A stretch of 64,000 nucleotides of DNA from an uncultured Massilia sp. Lineage in GTDB: Bacteria > Pseudomonadota > Gammaproteobacteria > Burkholderiales > Burkholderiaceae_D. The notes under the pieces were generated by a model. It made no database searches. It was not told the origin of the DNA and was given only the letters and a program-made list of their open reading frames with translations. The stretch spans positions 124,001 to 188,000 of the forward strand of contig NZ_CAJYEB010000010.1 of the NCBI RefSeq assembly GCF_913773735.1. Direction: 5' to 3'. The position numbers were made by a program, and so were the translations under genes. Within the stretch, counting starts at the first letter, position 1, and each line of letters starts with the position of its first letter. Below are positions 41,299 to 50,739 of this stretch, in pieces.

Positions 41299-43899
41299 AT
41301 GAACAACGCATACCGCAAACCCCTGCACGGCACCAACCTGCACTACTTCGACGCCCGCGCGGCGGTCGAGGAGCTCCAGGCCGGCGCCTGGGACAGGCTT
41401 CCCTACACCTCGCGCGTGCTGGCCGAGAACCTGGTGCGCCGCTGCGAGCCGGCCGCGCTGGTGCCGTCGCTGCGCCAGCTCGTCGAGCGCCGGCGCGACC
41501 TCGACTTCCCCTGGTTCCCGGCGCGCGTCGTCTGCCACGACATCCTCGGCCAGACCGCGCTGGTCGACCTGGCCGGCCTGCGCGACGCCATCGCGGCCCA
41601 GGGCGGCGACCCGCGCCTGGTCAATCCGGTGGTGCCCACGCAGCTCGTGGTCGACCACTCGCTGGCCGTCGAGTGCGGCGGCTTCGACCCGGACGCGTTC
41701 GCCAAGAACCGCGCCATCGAGGACCGCCGCAACGAGGACCGCTTCGACTTCATCGAGTGGACCCGCACGGCCTTCCAGAACGTCGACGTGATCCCGCCGG
41801 GGAACGGCATCCTGCACCAGATCAACCTGGAACGCATGAGCCCCGTCGTGCAGGTGCGCGACGGCGTCGCCTTCCCGGACACCCTGGTCGGCACCGATTC
41901 GCACACGCCGATGGTCGACGCGCTGGGCGTGATCGCGATCGGCGTCGGCGGCCTGGAGGCCGAGAGCGTGATGCTGGGCCGCGCCTCCTACATGCGCCTG
42001 CCGGACATCGTCGGCGTGGAACTGTCGGGCCGTCCGGCCGAGGGCATCACCGCCACCGACATCGTGCTGGCGCTGACCGAATTCCTGCGCAAGTCGAAGG
42101 TCGTGTCGAGCTACCTGGAATTCCACGGCGCCGGCGCCGCCAGCCTGACGCTGGGCGACCGCGCGACCATCTCCAACATGGCGCCGGAATACGGCGCCAC
42201 CGCGGCGATGTTCGCCATCGACGAGCAGACCATCAAGTACCTGCGCCTGACCGGGCGCGACGACGACCTGGTCAGGCTGGTCGAGCTGTATGCGAAGGAA
42301 ACCGGGCTGTGGGCCGACACGCTCGCCGCCGTCGAGTACGAGCGCGTGCTGCGCTTCGACCTGTCGACCGTGGTGCGCAACATCGCCGGGCCGTCGAATC
42401 CGCACAGGCGCGTGCCCACCTCGGAGCTGGCGCAGCAGGGCATCGCCGGCACGGTGGAAAACGCGCCGGGGCTGATGCCGGACGGCGCCGTCATCATCGC
42501 GGCCATCACCAGCTGCACCAATACCAACAATCCGCGCAACATGGTCGCGGCGGGCCTGCTGGCACAGAAGGCCAACGAACGCGGCCTGCTGCGCAAGCCC
42601 TGGGTCAAGAGTTCGCTGGCGCCCGGCTCGAAGGCGGTGGCGCTGTACATGGAAGAGGCGGGCCTGCTGGCCGAACTGGAGCGGCTGGGCTTCGGCATCG
42701 TCGCCTTCGCCTGCACCACCTGCAACGGCATGTCGGGCGCGCTCGACCCCGTCATCCAGCGCGAGATCGTCGAGCGCGACCTGTACGCGACGGCCGTCCT
42801 GTCCGGCAACCGCAACTTCGACGGCCGCATCCACCCGTACGCCAGGCAGGCGTTCCTGGCCTCGCCGGCGCTGGTGGTCGCCTATGCGATCGCCGGCACG
42901 ATCCGCTTCGACATCGAGAAGGACGTGCTGGGCGTGGACCGCGACGGCCGCCCGGTGGTTCTCGCCGACATCTGGCCGAGCGACGCCGAGATCGACGCCG
43001 TGGTCGAGCGTGCCGTCAAGCCGGAACAGTTCCGCAAGGTCTACGACATCATGTTCGCGCGCCGCGAGACCGCAGAAGCCGCCGCCGCGCCGCTGTACGA
43101 CTGGCGCCCGGCCAGCACCTACATCCGCCGTCCGCCGTACTGGGAAGGCGCGCTGGCGGGTGCGCGCACGCTTGCCGGCATGCGCCCGCTGGCGGTCCTG
43201 GGCGACAACATCACGACCGACCACCTGTCGCCGTCCAACGCCATCCTGCGGGACAGCGCGGCGGGCGAATACCTGGCGAAGATGGGCCTGCCGGAAGAGG
43301 ACTTCAATTCCTACGCCACGCACCGCGGCGACCACCTGACGGCGCAGCGCGCGACGTTCGCCAACCCGACGCTGAAGAACGAGATGGTGCGCGACCACGA
43401 GGGCAAGGTGAAGGCCGGTTCGCTGGCGCGCATCGAGCCGGAGGGCCGGGTGACGCGCATGTGGGAGGCGATCGAGACCTACATGGCGCGCAAGCAGCCG
43501 CTGATCGTGGTCGCCGGCGCCGACTACGGCCAGGGCTCCTCGCGCGACTGGGCGGCGAAGGGCGTGCGCCTGGCGGGCGTGGAAGCGATCGTGGCCGAGG
43601 GCTTCGAGCGCATCCACCGCACCAACCTGGTCGGCATGGGCGTGCTGCCGCTGGAATTCCAGCCCGGCACCACGCGCCTGACGCTGGGCATCGACGGCAG
43701 CGAGACCTTCGACGTGCTCGGCGAGCGCACGCCGGGCGCGACGCTCACGCTGGTGATGCACCGGCGCGACGGCGCGCGCGTCGAGGTACCGGTGACCTGC
43801 CGCCTCGACACCGCCGAGGAAGTGTCGATCTACGAGGCCGGCGGGGTGCTGCAGCGCTTCGCGCAGGATTTCCTCGCGTCGACCAAGGTCGCGGCCTGA
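41299..43899 (+). CDS. acnD: Fe/S-dependent 2-methylisocitrate dehydratase AcnD
   Basis: This 866-residue aconitase-superfamily enzyme dehydrates 2-methylcitrate with PrpF in strains lacking PrpD. The [4Fe-4S] ligands are in AITSCTNTNNPRNM and FACTTCNGMSG. GTDSHTPMVDALGV and the swivel-domain GADYGQGSSRDWAAKG are intact. The start MNNAYRKPLHGTNLHYFD is typical of AcnD rather than AcnA. The ATG at 41299 lacks a strong Shine-Dalgarno and follows a repeat element by 27 bp. prpF comes next, as expected for the AcnD/PrpF system. Confidence 0.95.
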   Translation: MNNAYRKPLHGTNLHYFDARAAVEELQAGAWDRLPYTSRVLAENLVRRCEPAALVPSLRQLVERRRDLDFPWFPARVVCHDILGQTALVDLAGLRDAIAAQGGDPRLVNPVVPTQLVVDHSLAVECGGFDPDAFAKNRAIEDRRNEDRFDFIEWTRTAFQNVDVIPPGNGILHQINLERMSPVVQVRDGVAFPDTLVGTDSHTPMVDALGVIAIGVGGLEAESVMLGRASYMRLPDIVGVELSGRPAEGITATDIVLALTEFLRKSKVVSSYLEFHGAGAASLTLGDRATISNMAPEYGATAAMFAIDEQTIKYLRLTGRDDDLVRLVELYAKETGLWADTLAAVEYERVLRFDLSTVVRNIAGPSNPHRRVPTSELAQQGIAGTVENAPGLMPDGAVIIAAITSCTNTNNPRNMVAAGLLAQKANERGLLRKPWVKSSLAPGSKAVALYMEEAGLLAELERLGFGIVAFACTTCNGMSGALDPVIQREIVERDLYATAVLSGNRNFDGRIHPYARQAFLASPALVVAYAIAGTIRFDIEKDVLGVDRDGRPVVLADIWPSDAEIDAVVERAVKPEQFRKVYDIMFARRETAEAAAAPLYDWRPASTYIRRPPYWEGALAGARTLAGMRPLAVLGDNITTDHLSPSNAILRDSAAGEYLAKMGLPEEDFNSYATHRGDHLTAQRATFANPTLKNEMVRDHEGKVKAGSLARIEPEGRVTRMWEAIETYMARKQPLIVVAGADYGQGSSRDWAAKGVRLAGVEAIVAEGFERIHRTNLVGMGVLPLEFQPGTTRLTLGIDGSETFDVLGERTPGATLTLVMHRRDGARVEVPVTCRLDTAEEVSIYEAGGVLQRFAQDFLASTKVAA

Positions 43900-43932
43900 A
43901 GACGCCGCACGCATGCACCGATAACATTCGAT

Positions 43933-44020
43933 CCGTCGTCCCGGCGCAGGCCGGGACCCAATGCCTGTGCGCCGCCGTGGCGCGTGCACACTGGGCCCCC
44001 GGCCTGCGCGGGGGCGACGT
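43933..44020. repeat. Dispersed 88-bp imperfect palindrome, copy B
   Basis: This copy fills the acnD-prpF gap. It opens with CCGTCGTCCCGGCGCAGG, contains GGGACCCAAT, and closes with GCGGGGGCGACGT. It ends 16 bp before the prpF start. Confidence 0.8.
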
Positions 44021-44036
44021 CCAAGGGATAAGGAAA

Positions 44037-45224
44037 ATGACGCATCAATCACAAATCAGGATCCCCGCCACCTACATGCGCGGCGGCACAAGCAAGGGCG
44101 TGTTCTTCCGCCTGCAGGACCTGCCGCCGGCCGCGCAAGTGCCCGGCGCCGCGCGCGACCGCCTGCTGCTGCGCGTGATCGGCAGCCCCGACCCCTACGC
44201 CAAGCAGATCGACGGCATGGGCGGCGCCACCTCCAGCACCAGCAAGGCCGTGATCGTGGCGCCCGCCACGCGTCCCGGCCACGACGTCGACTACCTGTTC
44301 GGCCAGGTCGCCATCGACAAGCCCTTCGTCGACTGGAGCGGCAACTGCGGCAACCTGTCGGCCGCGGTCGGCCCGTTCGCCATCGGCGCCGGCTTCATCG
44401 ATCCGGCCCGCATCCCGCGCGACGGCGTCGCCGTCATCCGCATCTGGCAGGCGAACATCGGCAAGACCATCGTCGCCCACGTGCCCATCGTGGACGGCCA
44501 GGTGCAGGAGACCGGCGATTTCGCGCTGGACGGCGTGACCTTCCCGGCGGCCGAGGTGCCGCTGGAATTCATGGATCCGGCGGCCGAGGAGGGCGAGGGT
44601 GGCGCCATGTTCCCGACCGGGAACCTGGTCGACGTGCTCGCGGTCCCGGGCGTGGGCACCTTGCGGGCCACGCTGATCGATGCCGGCATCCCGACCATCT
44701 TCGTGAACGCGGCCGATATCGGTTATAGCGGCACCGAGCTGCAGGACGCCATCAACGGCGACCCGCAGGCGCTGGCGCGCTTCGAGGCCATCCGCGCCCA
44801 CGGCGCCGTGCGCATGGGCCTGATCGCCAGCGTGGAGGAGGCGGCCCTGCGCCAGCACACGCCGAAAGTCGCCTTCGTGGCGCCGCCGGCCGGCTACACG
44901 GCGTCCAGCGGCAAGCGGGTCGAGGCCGGCGACATCGACCTGCTGGTGCGGGCGCTGTCGATGGGCAAGCTGCACCACGCGATGATGGGCACGGCGGCGG
45001 TGGCGATCGGCACGGCCGCCGCGATTCCCGGCACCCTCGTCAACCTGGCCGCCGGCGGGCAGGCGCGCGCGTCCGTGCGCTTCGGCCATCCGTCCGGCAC
45101 CCTGCGCGTGGGCGCCGAGGCGTGCCAGCGCGACGGCGACTGGGTCGTCACCAAGGCGTCGATGAGCCGCAGCGCGCGCGTGCTGATGGAAGGCTGGGTG
45201 CGCGTCCCCGGCGACGCCTTCTAG
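44037..45224 (+). CDS. prpF: 2-methylaconitate cis-trans isomerase PrpF
   Basis: This 395-residue diaminopimelate-epimerase-fold enzyme is needed with AcnD to reach 2-methyl-cis-aconitate. It starts MTHQSQIRIPATYMRGGTSK. The motif GMGGATSSTSKAVIV and the second-half WSGNCGNLSAAVGPF (with the active-site Cys) are characteristic. The frame is open far upstream because acnD is overlapped in another frame; the ATG at 44037 follows AAGGAAA. It is the last gene of the prp operon. Confidence 0.95.
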   Translation: MTHQSQIRIPATYMRGGTSKGVFFRLQDLPPAAQVPGAARDRLLLRVIGSPDPYAKQIDGMGGATSSTSKAVIVAPATRPGHDVDYLFGQVAIDKPFVDWSGNCGNLSAAVGPFAIGAGFIDPARIPRDGVAVIRIWQANIGKTIVAHVPIVDGQVQETGDFALDGVTFPAAEVPLEFMDPAAEEGEGGAMFPTGNLVDVLAVPGVGTLRATLIDAGIPTIFVNAADIGYSGTELQDAINGDPQALARFEAIRAHGAVRMGLIASVEEAALRQHTPKVAFVAPPAGYTASSGKRVEAGDIDLLVRALSMGKLHHAMMGTAAVAIGTAAAIPGTLVNLAAGGQARASVRFGHPSGTLRVGAEACQRDGDWVVTKASMSRSARVLMEGWVRVPGDAF

Positions 45225-45321
45225 GAGGGCGGCGCCGCCACGATCCTCGTTTCATTTGGTAAATTTAACCCAATGTAAGCTATGATCGGCTCCTACGATA
45301 AGGGCTGCGCACAGTCCGGGG

Positions 45322-48198
45322 ATGGAACGAGGGATGGATCGGGTAACGAGCAAGGCGGCCCAGGCGGCCGAGGCACTGGCGCTGATCGCGGCGCCCGCCT
45401 GCGCCTGCGATGCGCAGGGCGTGGTATGGGCGGCGAATGCCGCTCTGGTCGAGCTGGCCGGCGGCCCGGTCGAGGGGTTGCCGTTGCTGGCGCTGTTCTG
45501 CGGACGCAGCGCCGAAGGCTCGGCCGCCGAGATCCGGCTCGCCATGTCGGGCCGGCGCCGCTGGCATGCGCTGCTGCGCCGGGGCGACGAGCGCCAGCAG
45601 GTCGAGGTGCGCGCCCAGCCGCTGCCGCCGGCGAGCGGCCCGGGGGCGACCTTCGTGCTCCACGAGATCGGCCCGGGGCCGGCGCCGCTGCGCGGCTTCG
45701 AGCGCGCGACGATGCGCGAGCATGCCGCCGTGCTGGAACATGCGCCGGTCGGCATCGTCGTCACGCTGCCGGACCTGGTCAAGTCCTTCAATCCGCGCAT
45801 GGCCGAGATGCTGGGCCTGGCGCCCGGCGAGATGAACGGCCGCAGCCCGGGCGAGGTGTTCGCCTCGCGCGCCGACTACGAGGCCTTCAAGGCCGAGGCG
45901 CTGCCCGTGCTGGCGGAGGGCCGGCTGTACGAGAAGGCCGAGGTCCAGCTGCGCCGCCGCGACGGCAGCACGATCTGGTGCCGCATCCGCGCCAAGGCGG
46001 TCGACGTCGATGCGCGCACCGCCGGCATCGTGTGGATCCTGGAAGACGTCACCGAGGCGCGCCAGGCGACGATCGAGATCCAGGCCATCATGACCAATGC
46101 CTCGATCGCCATCTTCTTCACGCGCGAGCGCACCATCGGCCGCCACAACCGCTGCTTCGGCGAGATGTTCGGCTACGATCCCGGCGCGGTCGAGGGCATG
46201 TCCACGCGCGTGCTGTATCCCGACGCGGCCGCCTTCGAGGCCATCGGCGCGCAGGCCTACGGCGTGCTGGGGGAGGGGCGTTCGTTCAAGACCGAGACCA
46301 CGATGGTGCGCAGCGACGGCACGCCGATGTGGATCAGCCTGATCGGCTACGCGGTCAATCCCTGCGACCGCGGCCGCGGCAGCACGGTCTGGATGGTCGA
46401 GGACCGCACGGCGCACAAGCGCGCCGAGGAATCGCTGCGCAACGCGCTGCTGGAGAACTGCGCCATCCTCGACAACGCGGTGCTGGGCATCGCCGTGGTC
46501 GAGCACGGGCGCACGCTGCACTGCAACCGCAAGATGGAGGAGCTGTTCGGCCACCTGGGCGGCAGCATCGAGGGCATCGCCGTGCGCGACCTGTATCCGG
46601 ACGCCGCCGGCTGGGAGGCCGCGCGCGCCCAGACCCGCTGCGACTTCGAGGCGGGACGCGTGCACATGGCCGAGCACCAGCTGGTGCGGCGCGACGGCAC
46701 GCGCTTCTGGGCGCGCCTGTCGGGCCGGCCGTTCGAGATGGAGCGGCAGGGCGGGCGCAGCGTCTGGCTGATCGACGACGTCACCGCCCAGCGCGAAGCC
46801 GCCGACGCGCTGCGCCGCGCGCGCGACGAACTCGAGGTGCGCGTGCAGGAACGCACCGCCGAGCTGCAGGCCGAGATCGTCGAGCGGCGCCAGGCCGAGG
46901 CGCGCGTGCACCACATGGCCTACCACGACGCCCTGACCGGCCTGCCCAACCGCGCGCTGCTGGCCGAGCGCCTCGACCGCGCGCTGCACGGCGCGCGCCG
47001 CGACGCGCGCAAGCTGGCGCTGCTGTTCATCGACCTGGACCGCTTCAAGACCATCAACGATTCGCTCGGCCACCTGGCCGGCGACCACCTGCTGCGCGAG
47101 GTGGCGCAGCGCCTGTGCCGCGTGGTGCGCGCCGGCGACACCGTGGCGCGCCTGGGCGGCGACGAGTTCGTGGTGCTGGCCCCCGGCGTGCACACGCGCG
47201 AGGAATGCGGCGCCGTGGCCGAGAAGATCATCGCGGCGCTGGCCGAGCCGGTGCAGTTCGAGGGGCGAGGACTGCACATCTCGCCGTCGATCGGCATCTG
47301 CCTGTACCCGGACGACGGCGCCGACGTGGCGGGCCTGATGCGCAAGGCCGACGCCGCGATGTACCAGGCCAAGGCGGCGGGCCGCAACAACTACCAGTTC
47401 CACGCCGAACGCACCGAGGTCGCGGCGGCGCGCCATTTCGAACTGGAGACGCGCCTGCGCGGCGCCCAGCTGCGCAACGAGTTCGTGCTGTTCTACCAGC
47501 CGATCGTCGCCACCGCCGACGGCGGGGTGCGCGCGCTGGAGGTGCTGCTGCGCTGGCGCGACGCGCAGCAGGGCGGCGCCCTGGTGGCGCCGGACGACTT
47601 CATTCCGATCCTGGAAGAGAACGGCCTGATCGTGCCGGTCGGCGAATGGGTGATCCGCGCCGCCTGCGAGCAGGCCATGGCCTGGCAGCGCGCCGGCCTG
47701 CGCCCGGTGCCGCTGGCGATTAACCTGTCGGCGCGCCAGTTCATGCACCGCGGCCTGGTGCAGGCGGTCCGCCGCATCGTCGACGAGACCGGCGTCGACC
47801 CGGCGCTGCTGGAATTCGAGATCACGGAGACGGCGCTGATGCAGCACGGCGGCCTGACGCTGGACACGCTGGCGCAGATCTACGGCATGGGCATCCGCCT
47901 GTCGATCGACGACTTCGGCACCGGCTATTCGAGCCTGGCGTACCTGAAGCGTTTCCCGGTCCGCAAGATCAAGATCGACCGCGCCTTCGTGCGCGACCTC
48001 GAGGCCAGCAGCGAGGACCAGGCCATCGTCGCCGCCATCATGGCGCTGGCGGGCAGCCTGCAGCTGGCCGTGGTGGCCGAGGGCGTCGAGACCGGGGAGC
48101 AGCTGGCGATCCTGCGCCGCCATGGCTGCCAGTTCGCCCAAGGCTACCTGTTCGCGCGGCCGATGGCGGCGGAACACGTGGCGGGATTGCTGGCGTAG
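45322..48198 (+). CDS. PAS-GGDEF-EAL cyclic-di-GMP signalling protein
   Basis: This 958-residue soluble protein has three recognisable PAS domains (about 135-240, 256-370, 379-495). A short coiled coil (ARDELEVRVQERTAEL) leads to a GGDEF domain (535-690) with an intact GGDEF at 612-616 and an I-site RAGD five residues before it. The EAL domain (720-955) has EVL in place of EAL near residue 738, which is common in active enzymes, plus NLSARQF, ETALM, DDFGTGYSSLAYL and EGVET. Both cyclase and phosphodiesterase residues look complete. No membrane segment is seen. PAS ligands are unknown. Confidence 0.95.
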   Translation: MERGMDRVTSKAAQAAEALALIAAPACACDAQGVVWAANAALVELAGGPVEGLPLLALFCGRSAEGSAAEIRLAMSGRRRWHALLRRGDERQQVEVRAQPLPPASGPGATFVLHEIGPGPAPLRGFERATMREHAAVLEHAPVGIVVTLPDLVKSFNPRMAEMLGLAPGEMNGRSPGEVFASRADYEAFKAEALPVLAEGRLYEKAEVQLRRRDGSTIWCRIRAKAVDVDARTAGIVWILEDVTEARQATIEIQAIMTNASIAIFFTRERTIGRHNRCFGEMFGYDPGAVEGMSTRVLYPDAAAFEAIGAQAYGVLGEGRSFKTETTMVRSDGTPMWISLIGYAVNPCDRGRGSTVWMVEDRTAHKRAEESLRNALLENCAILDNAVLGIAVVEHGRTLHCNRKMEELFGHLGGSIEGIAVRDLYPDAAGWEAARAQTRCDFEAGRVHMAEHQLVRRDGTRFWARLSGRPFEMERQGGRSVWLIDDVTAQREAADALRRARDELEVRVQERTAELQAEIVERRQAEARVHHMAYHDALTGLPNRALLAERLDRALHGARRDARKLALLFIDLDRFKTINDSLGHLAGDHLLREVAQRLCRVVRAGDTVARLGGDEFVVLAPGVHTREECGAVAEKIIAALAEPVQFEGRGLHISPSIGICLYPDDGADVAGLMRKADAAMYQAKAAGRNNYQFHAERTEVAAARHFELETRLRGAQLRNEFVLFYQPIVATADGGVRALEVLLRWRDAQQGGALVAPDDFIPILEENGLIVPVGEWVIRAACEQAMAWQRAGLRPVPLAINLSARQFMHRGLVQAVRRIVDETGVDPALLEFEITETALMQHGGLTLDTLAQIYGMGIRLSIDDFGTGYSSLAYLKRFPVRKIKIDRAFVRDLEASSEDQAIVAAIMALAGSLQLAVVAEGVETGEQLAILRRHGCQFAQGYLFARPMAAEHVAGLLA

Positions 48199-48234
48199 CG
48201 GCAGCGCCCCCTCGGCCACCGGCAAAACGCCCGA

Positions 48235-48999
48235 TCAATCGATCGTCGCCACCACCGGCGCATGATCCGACGGCTGCTCCCACTTGCGCGTCTCGCGGTC
48301 GATGACGCACGCCGTGCAGCGCGCCGCCAGCGCCGACGACAGCAGGATGTGGTCGATGCGCAGCCCGCGGTTGCGGCGGAACGCCATCTGGCGGTAGTCC
48401 CACCAGCTGTACTGCTTGTCGGGCTGCTCGAACAGGCGGAACGCGTCCACCAGGCCCAGGCCGAACAGCGCGCGCAGCGCCTCGCGCTCCGGGTCCGAGC
48501 AGTGGATCTGGCCGGCCCATTCGGCCGGGTCGTGGACGTCGCGGTCTTCCGGCGCGATGTTGTAGTCGCCCAGGATCGCGAACTGCGGGTGCAGCGCCAT
48601 CTCGTCGCGCACCCACGTGCGCAGCGCTTCCAGCCAGCCGAGCTTGTAGGCGTACTTGTCGGACCCCACGGCCTGGCCGTTGGGCACGTAGGCGCAGATG
48701 ACGCGCACGCCCCGGACCGTCGCGGCGATCAGGCGCTGCTGCGCGTCCGGATAGTGCGGGTTGTTGCGCACCACGTCGGCGAGCGGGTGGCGCGACAGGA
48801 TCGCCACGCCGTTATAGGTCTTCTGGCCGCTGAACGCGACCTGGTAGCCGGCCGCCTCGATCTCGGCGACCGGGAATTTGTCGTCGGTGAGCTTGGTCTC
48901 CTGGATACAGAGCACGTCGACCGGGTTGGCGTCCAGCCATTGCAGCAGGTGCGGCAGGCGTACCTTCAGCGAATTGACGTTCCATGATGCTATTTTCAT
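48235..48999 (-). CDS. xthA: Exodeoxyribonuclease III
   Basis: This 254-residue EEP-family AP endonuclease/3'-5' exonuclease acts in base-excision repair. Motifs in order are MKIASWNVNSLKVR, CIQETKL, the AICAYVPNGQ-type strand, GDYNIAPEDRDVHDP, and the catalytic C-terminal pair RIDHILLS and SDHAPV. The ORF is open to 49134, but family members start at MKIASWNVNS (ATG 48999); an ATG at 49011 is an alternative. It converges on the GGDEF-EAL gene with a 36-bp gap. Confidence 0.95.
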   Translation of the reverse strand: MKIASWNVNSLKVRLPHLLQWLDANPVDVLCIQETKLTDDKFPVAEIEAAGYQVAFSGQKTYNGVAILSRHPLADVVRNNPHYPDAQQRLIAATVRGVRVICAYVPNGQAVGSDKYAYKLGWLEALRTWVRDEMALHPQFAILGDYNIAPEDRDVHDPAEWAGQIHCSDPEREALRALFGLGLVDAFRLFEQPDKQYSWWDYRQMAFRRNRGLRIDHILLSSALAARCTACVIDRETRKWEQPSDHAPVVATID

Positions 49000-49505
49000 C
49001 GTTGCCTTCATACGGGAATTCCGGGAATGCCATCCCGCGCGGGAGACAGCAGCGCCGGCATGATACCCGATCGGTTTTTTGCTGATCAGAATCCAATGGT
49101 TTTCGATCGCAAACGGCTGGCACAATCGCGCCACACCCCGCGCACGATTGGAGAAATTTGCTCAAATTACAATAAACTTGTCGTAGAATTATTGCCTAGT
49201 GAATAAAAACTCATAGCTTGCCCTGGCAACCCGGGCTTAACTGTGACAAGATGTAACATTCGCGGTAAGACAGTGAGCGTTTACGTATCGTTTCCTTCTC
49301 AGTAGAAAAAAGTTGCAGTAGGCCAACTCACATTGTAGTATTAACATATTTCCTGGGAATCAAGTAATCTGTTGTGATTCCTTGCTTTGACAAGCCCGCG
49401 CAAGCGGGCTTTCATGGAGCCAGGGCCGGCGTCGACCGGCCGGTGGCGTGTGTAACGATCGCGGATCCGCACCAGGATTTGCACCAGCTTTAGTAAAGGA
49501 CAACA
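49000..49505. other. 506-bp intergenic region
   Basis: No gene is supported. The middle (about 49150-49370) is AT-rich. A GC hairpin with a GNRA-type loop, AAGCCCGC (49392-49399)/GCGGGCTT (49404-49411) around GCAA, has no T run. I could not assign a convincing promoter to either flank; AAAGGA precedes the 49506 start. Confidence 0.45.
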
Positions 49506-49856
49506 ATGCGCCAAGCATTCGAAGCATGGGCCCAACGCGATGGCCACATTGTCCGGCGTCGTGAAGACAAGCCGGAAGAGTATCTGGTGTACGAAACCCA
49601 GCGCCGCTGGCTGATCTGGCAGGCTGCGCTGACGCACGGCCAGAAGGCCGCCGTCGAAGCCCAGCAGAAATTCGTGCCGGGCGAAGGCCAGCCGCAGAAG
49701 ATGATGGCCGACGAGGCCTCGGTGCGCAACCGCGTGCTCAATGAAGTGCTGGACGCATTCAGCGAGCTCGACGAAAGCACCGGCATCGAAGGTTTCGTCA
49801 AGGTCATCCAGGGCCTGAAGAAGAAAAAGCGCGAAGCGGCCGAAGAAAAGGCCTGA
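49506..49856 (+). CDS. Conserved-looking hypothetical protein
   Basis: This 116-residue soluble protein is mostly helical by composition. It starts MRQAFEAWAQRDGHIVRRRE, has Trp/Tyr-rich ETQRRWLIWQAAL in the first half, and ends in a lysine/glutamate-rich tail (GLKKKKREAAEEKA). I do not recognise a family. AAAGGA precedes the ATG. The stop and the next start share one base (TGATG), so it is translationally coupled with the DUF1653 gene. Confidence 0.7.
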   Translation: MRQAFEAWAQRDGHIVRRREDKPEEYLVYETQRRWLIWQAALTHGQKAAVEAQQKFVPGEGQPQKMMADEASVRNRVLNEVLDAFSELDESTGIEGFVKVIQGLKKKKREAAEEKA

Positions 49857-50047
49857 TGCGCTACCGCCACTACAAGGGCGGCCTCTACGAGCTCGTCTGC
49901 GAAGCCGTGCTCGAGGCGGACCACACGCCCGTGATCGTCTATCGCGGGCAGGACGGCAAGACCTGGGTGCGGCCCAGGGACGCGTTTTTCGAGACGGTCG
50001 ACCCCGCAGACGGCGGCGCCCCGGTGCCGCGCTTCGCGCCGGCCTGA
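49856..50047 (+). CDS. DUF1653 domain protein
   Basis: This 63-residue protein consists almost entirely of the DUF1653 fold. YRHYKGGLYELV, then the middle segment PVIVYRGQDGKTWVRP, and the closing DAFFE are all present. The function is unknown; family members are small and often stand alone. It starts inside the stop of the preceding hypothetical gene. A perfect palindromic repeat begins 22 bp after its stop. Confidence 0.85.
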   Translation: MRYRHYKGGLYELVCEAVLEADHTPVIVYRGQDGKTWVRPRDAFFETVDPADGGAPVPRFAPA

Positions 50048-50069
50048 CATGCCCCCAACGGATGATCGA

Positions 50070-50112
50070 CCTCAAACCGGGGTCAGAGCCCGGCTCTGAC
50101 CCCGGTTTGAGG
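50070..50112. repeat. Dispersed perfect palindrome, copy 2
   Basis: This 43-bp inverted repeat has 20-bp perfect arms around CCG, and the core is identical to the copy at 16406-16442. Here symmetry extends three bases further on each side (CCT/AGG). Confidence 0.9.
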
Positions 50113-50201
50113 GGGCGCAAGGGGAGGTAATGTTTGCCTTGCGCTCTCATGTCTGGGTTGATCTTGCCGTAAACTAGCGGAACGTCATTCCGGTTCCGTC
50201 C

Positions 50202-50660
50202 ATGTCCCATTTCTTTCTACGTAGCGCCTGCGCGGTGCTGTTGCCGGTCCTGGCCGGCGGTTGCGCCACCACCGGCGATTCCACCCAGCAGCAGCTCGAA
50301 GTGCACACGATCCTCGACAACCGCGAGGTCGCGGGCGTCGGCTGCGTGCTCGAGAACGATGCGGGGCGCTGGTTCGTCGTGGCGCCGGGGCGGGTGACGG
50401 TCGAGCGCAGCCGCCTGCCGCTCACCGTCGATTGCCGCCGCGACGGCGTGGGCGAATCCAGCGAACGGGTCGGCTCGCGCTACGCCAACGACAACCTGGT
50501 CGGCGGCGTCGCCAGCGCCGGCGTCGGCTACTACCTCGACCGCCGCTCCGGCGCCGGTTTTTCCTATCCGGCCACGCTGACCGTGATCCTGCGCGGCGCG
50601 CCGGCGCGGCAGGGCGGCGACGGGCAGCCGCCGGTGGCGGCCGACAACCTGGTGTTCTGA
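50202..50660 (+). CDS. Putative lipoprotein of unknown function
   Basis: This 152-residue protein has a type II signal peptide ending in the lipobox LAGGC (Cys at residue 21), so it is probably an outer- or inner-membrane lipoprotein. The mature part has an EVAGVGCVLENDAGRWFV segment and a central Gly-rich NLVGGVASAGVGYYLD stretch. I recognise no family. It converges on pepA, with the pepA terminator just beyond the stop. Confidence 0.72.
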   Translation: MSHFFLRSACAVLLPVLAGGCATTGDSTQQQLEVHTILDNREVAGVGCVLENDAGRWFVVAPGRVTVERSRLPLTVDCRRDGVGESSERVGSRYANDNLVGGVASAGVGYYLDRRSGAGFSYPATLTVILRGAPARQGGDGQPPVAADNLVF

Positions 50661-50670
50661 CCCGCCAATG

Positions 50671-50695
50671 AAAAACGGACGCCAGGGGCGTCCGT
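50671..50695 (-). terminator. Rho-independent terminator of pepA
   Basis: Perfect 9-bp arms ACGGACGCC (50675-50683) and GGCGTCCGT (50687-50695) flank a 3-nt loop. The A run at 50671-50675 becomes a T tract on the minus strand. Confidence 0.8.
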
Positions 50696-50739
50696 CTTCC
50701 AGCGTTGCCGTGCGCGCCCGCGGGCGCGCACGGCGCGCA

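Noticed and set aside
49392..49411. Rho-independent terminator in the xthA-49506 gap
   Set aside because: The stem is good but no T run follows on either strand, so I record it only as a hairpin.
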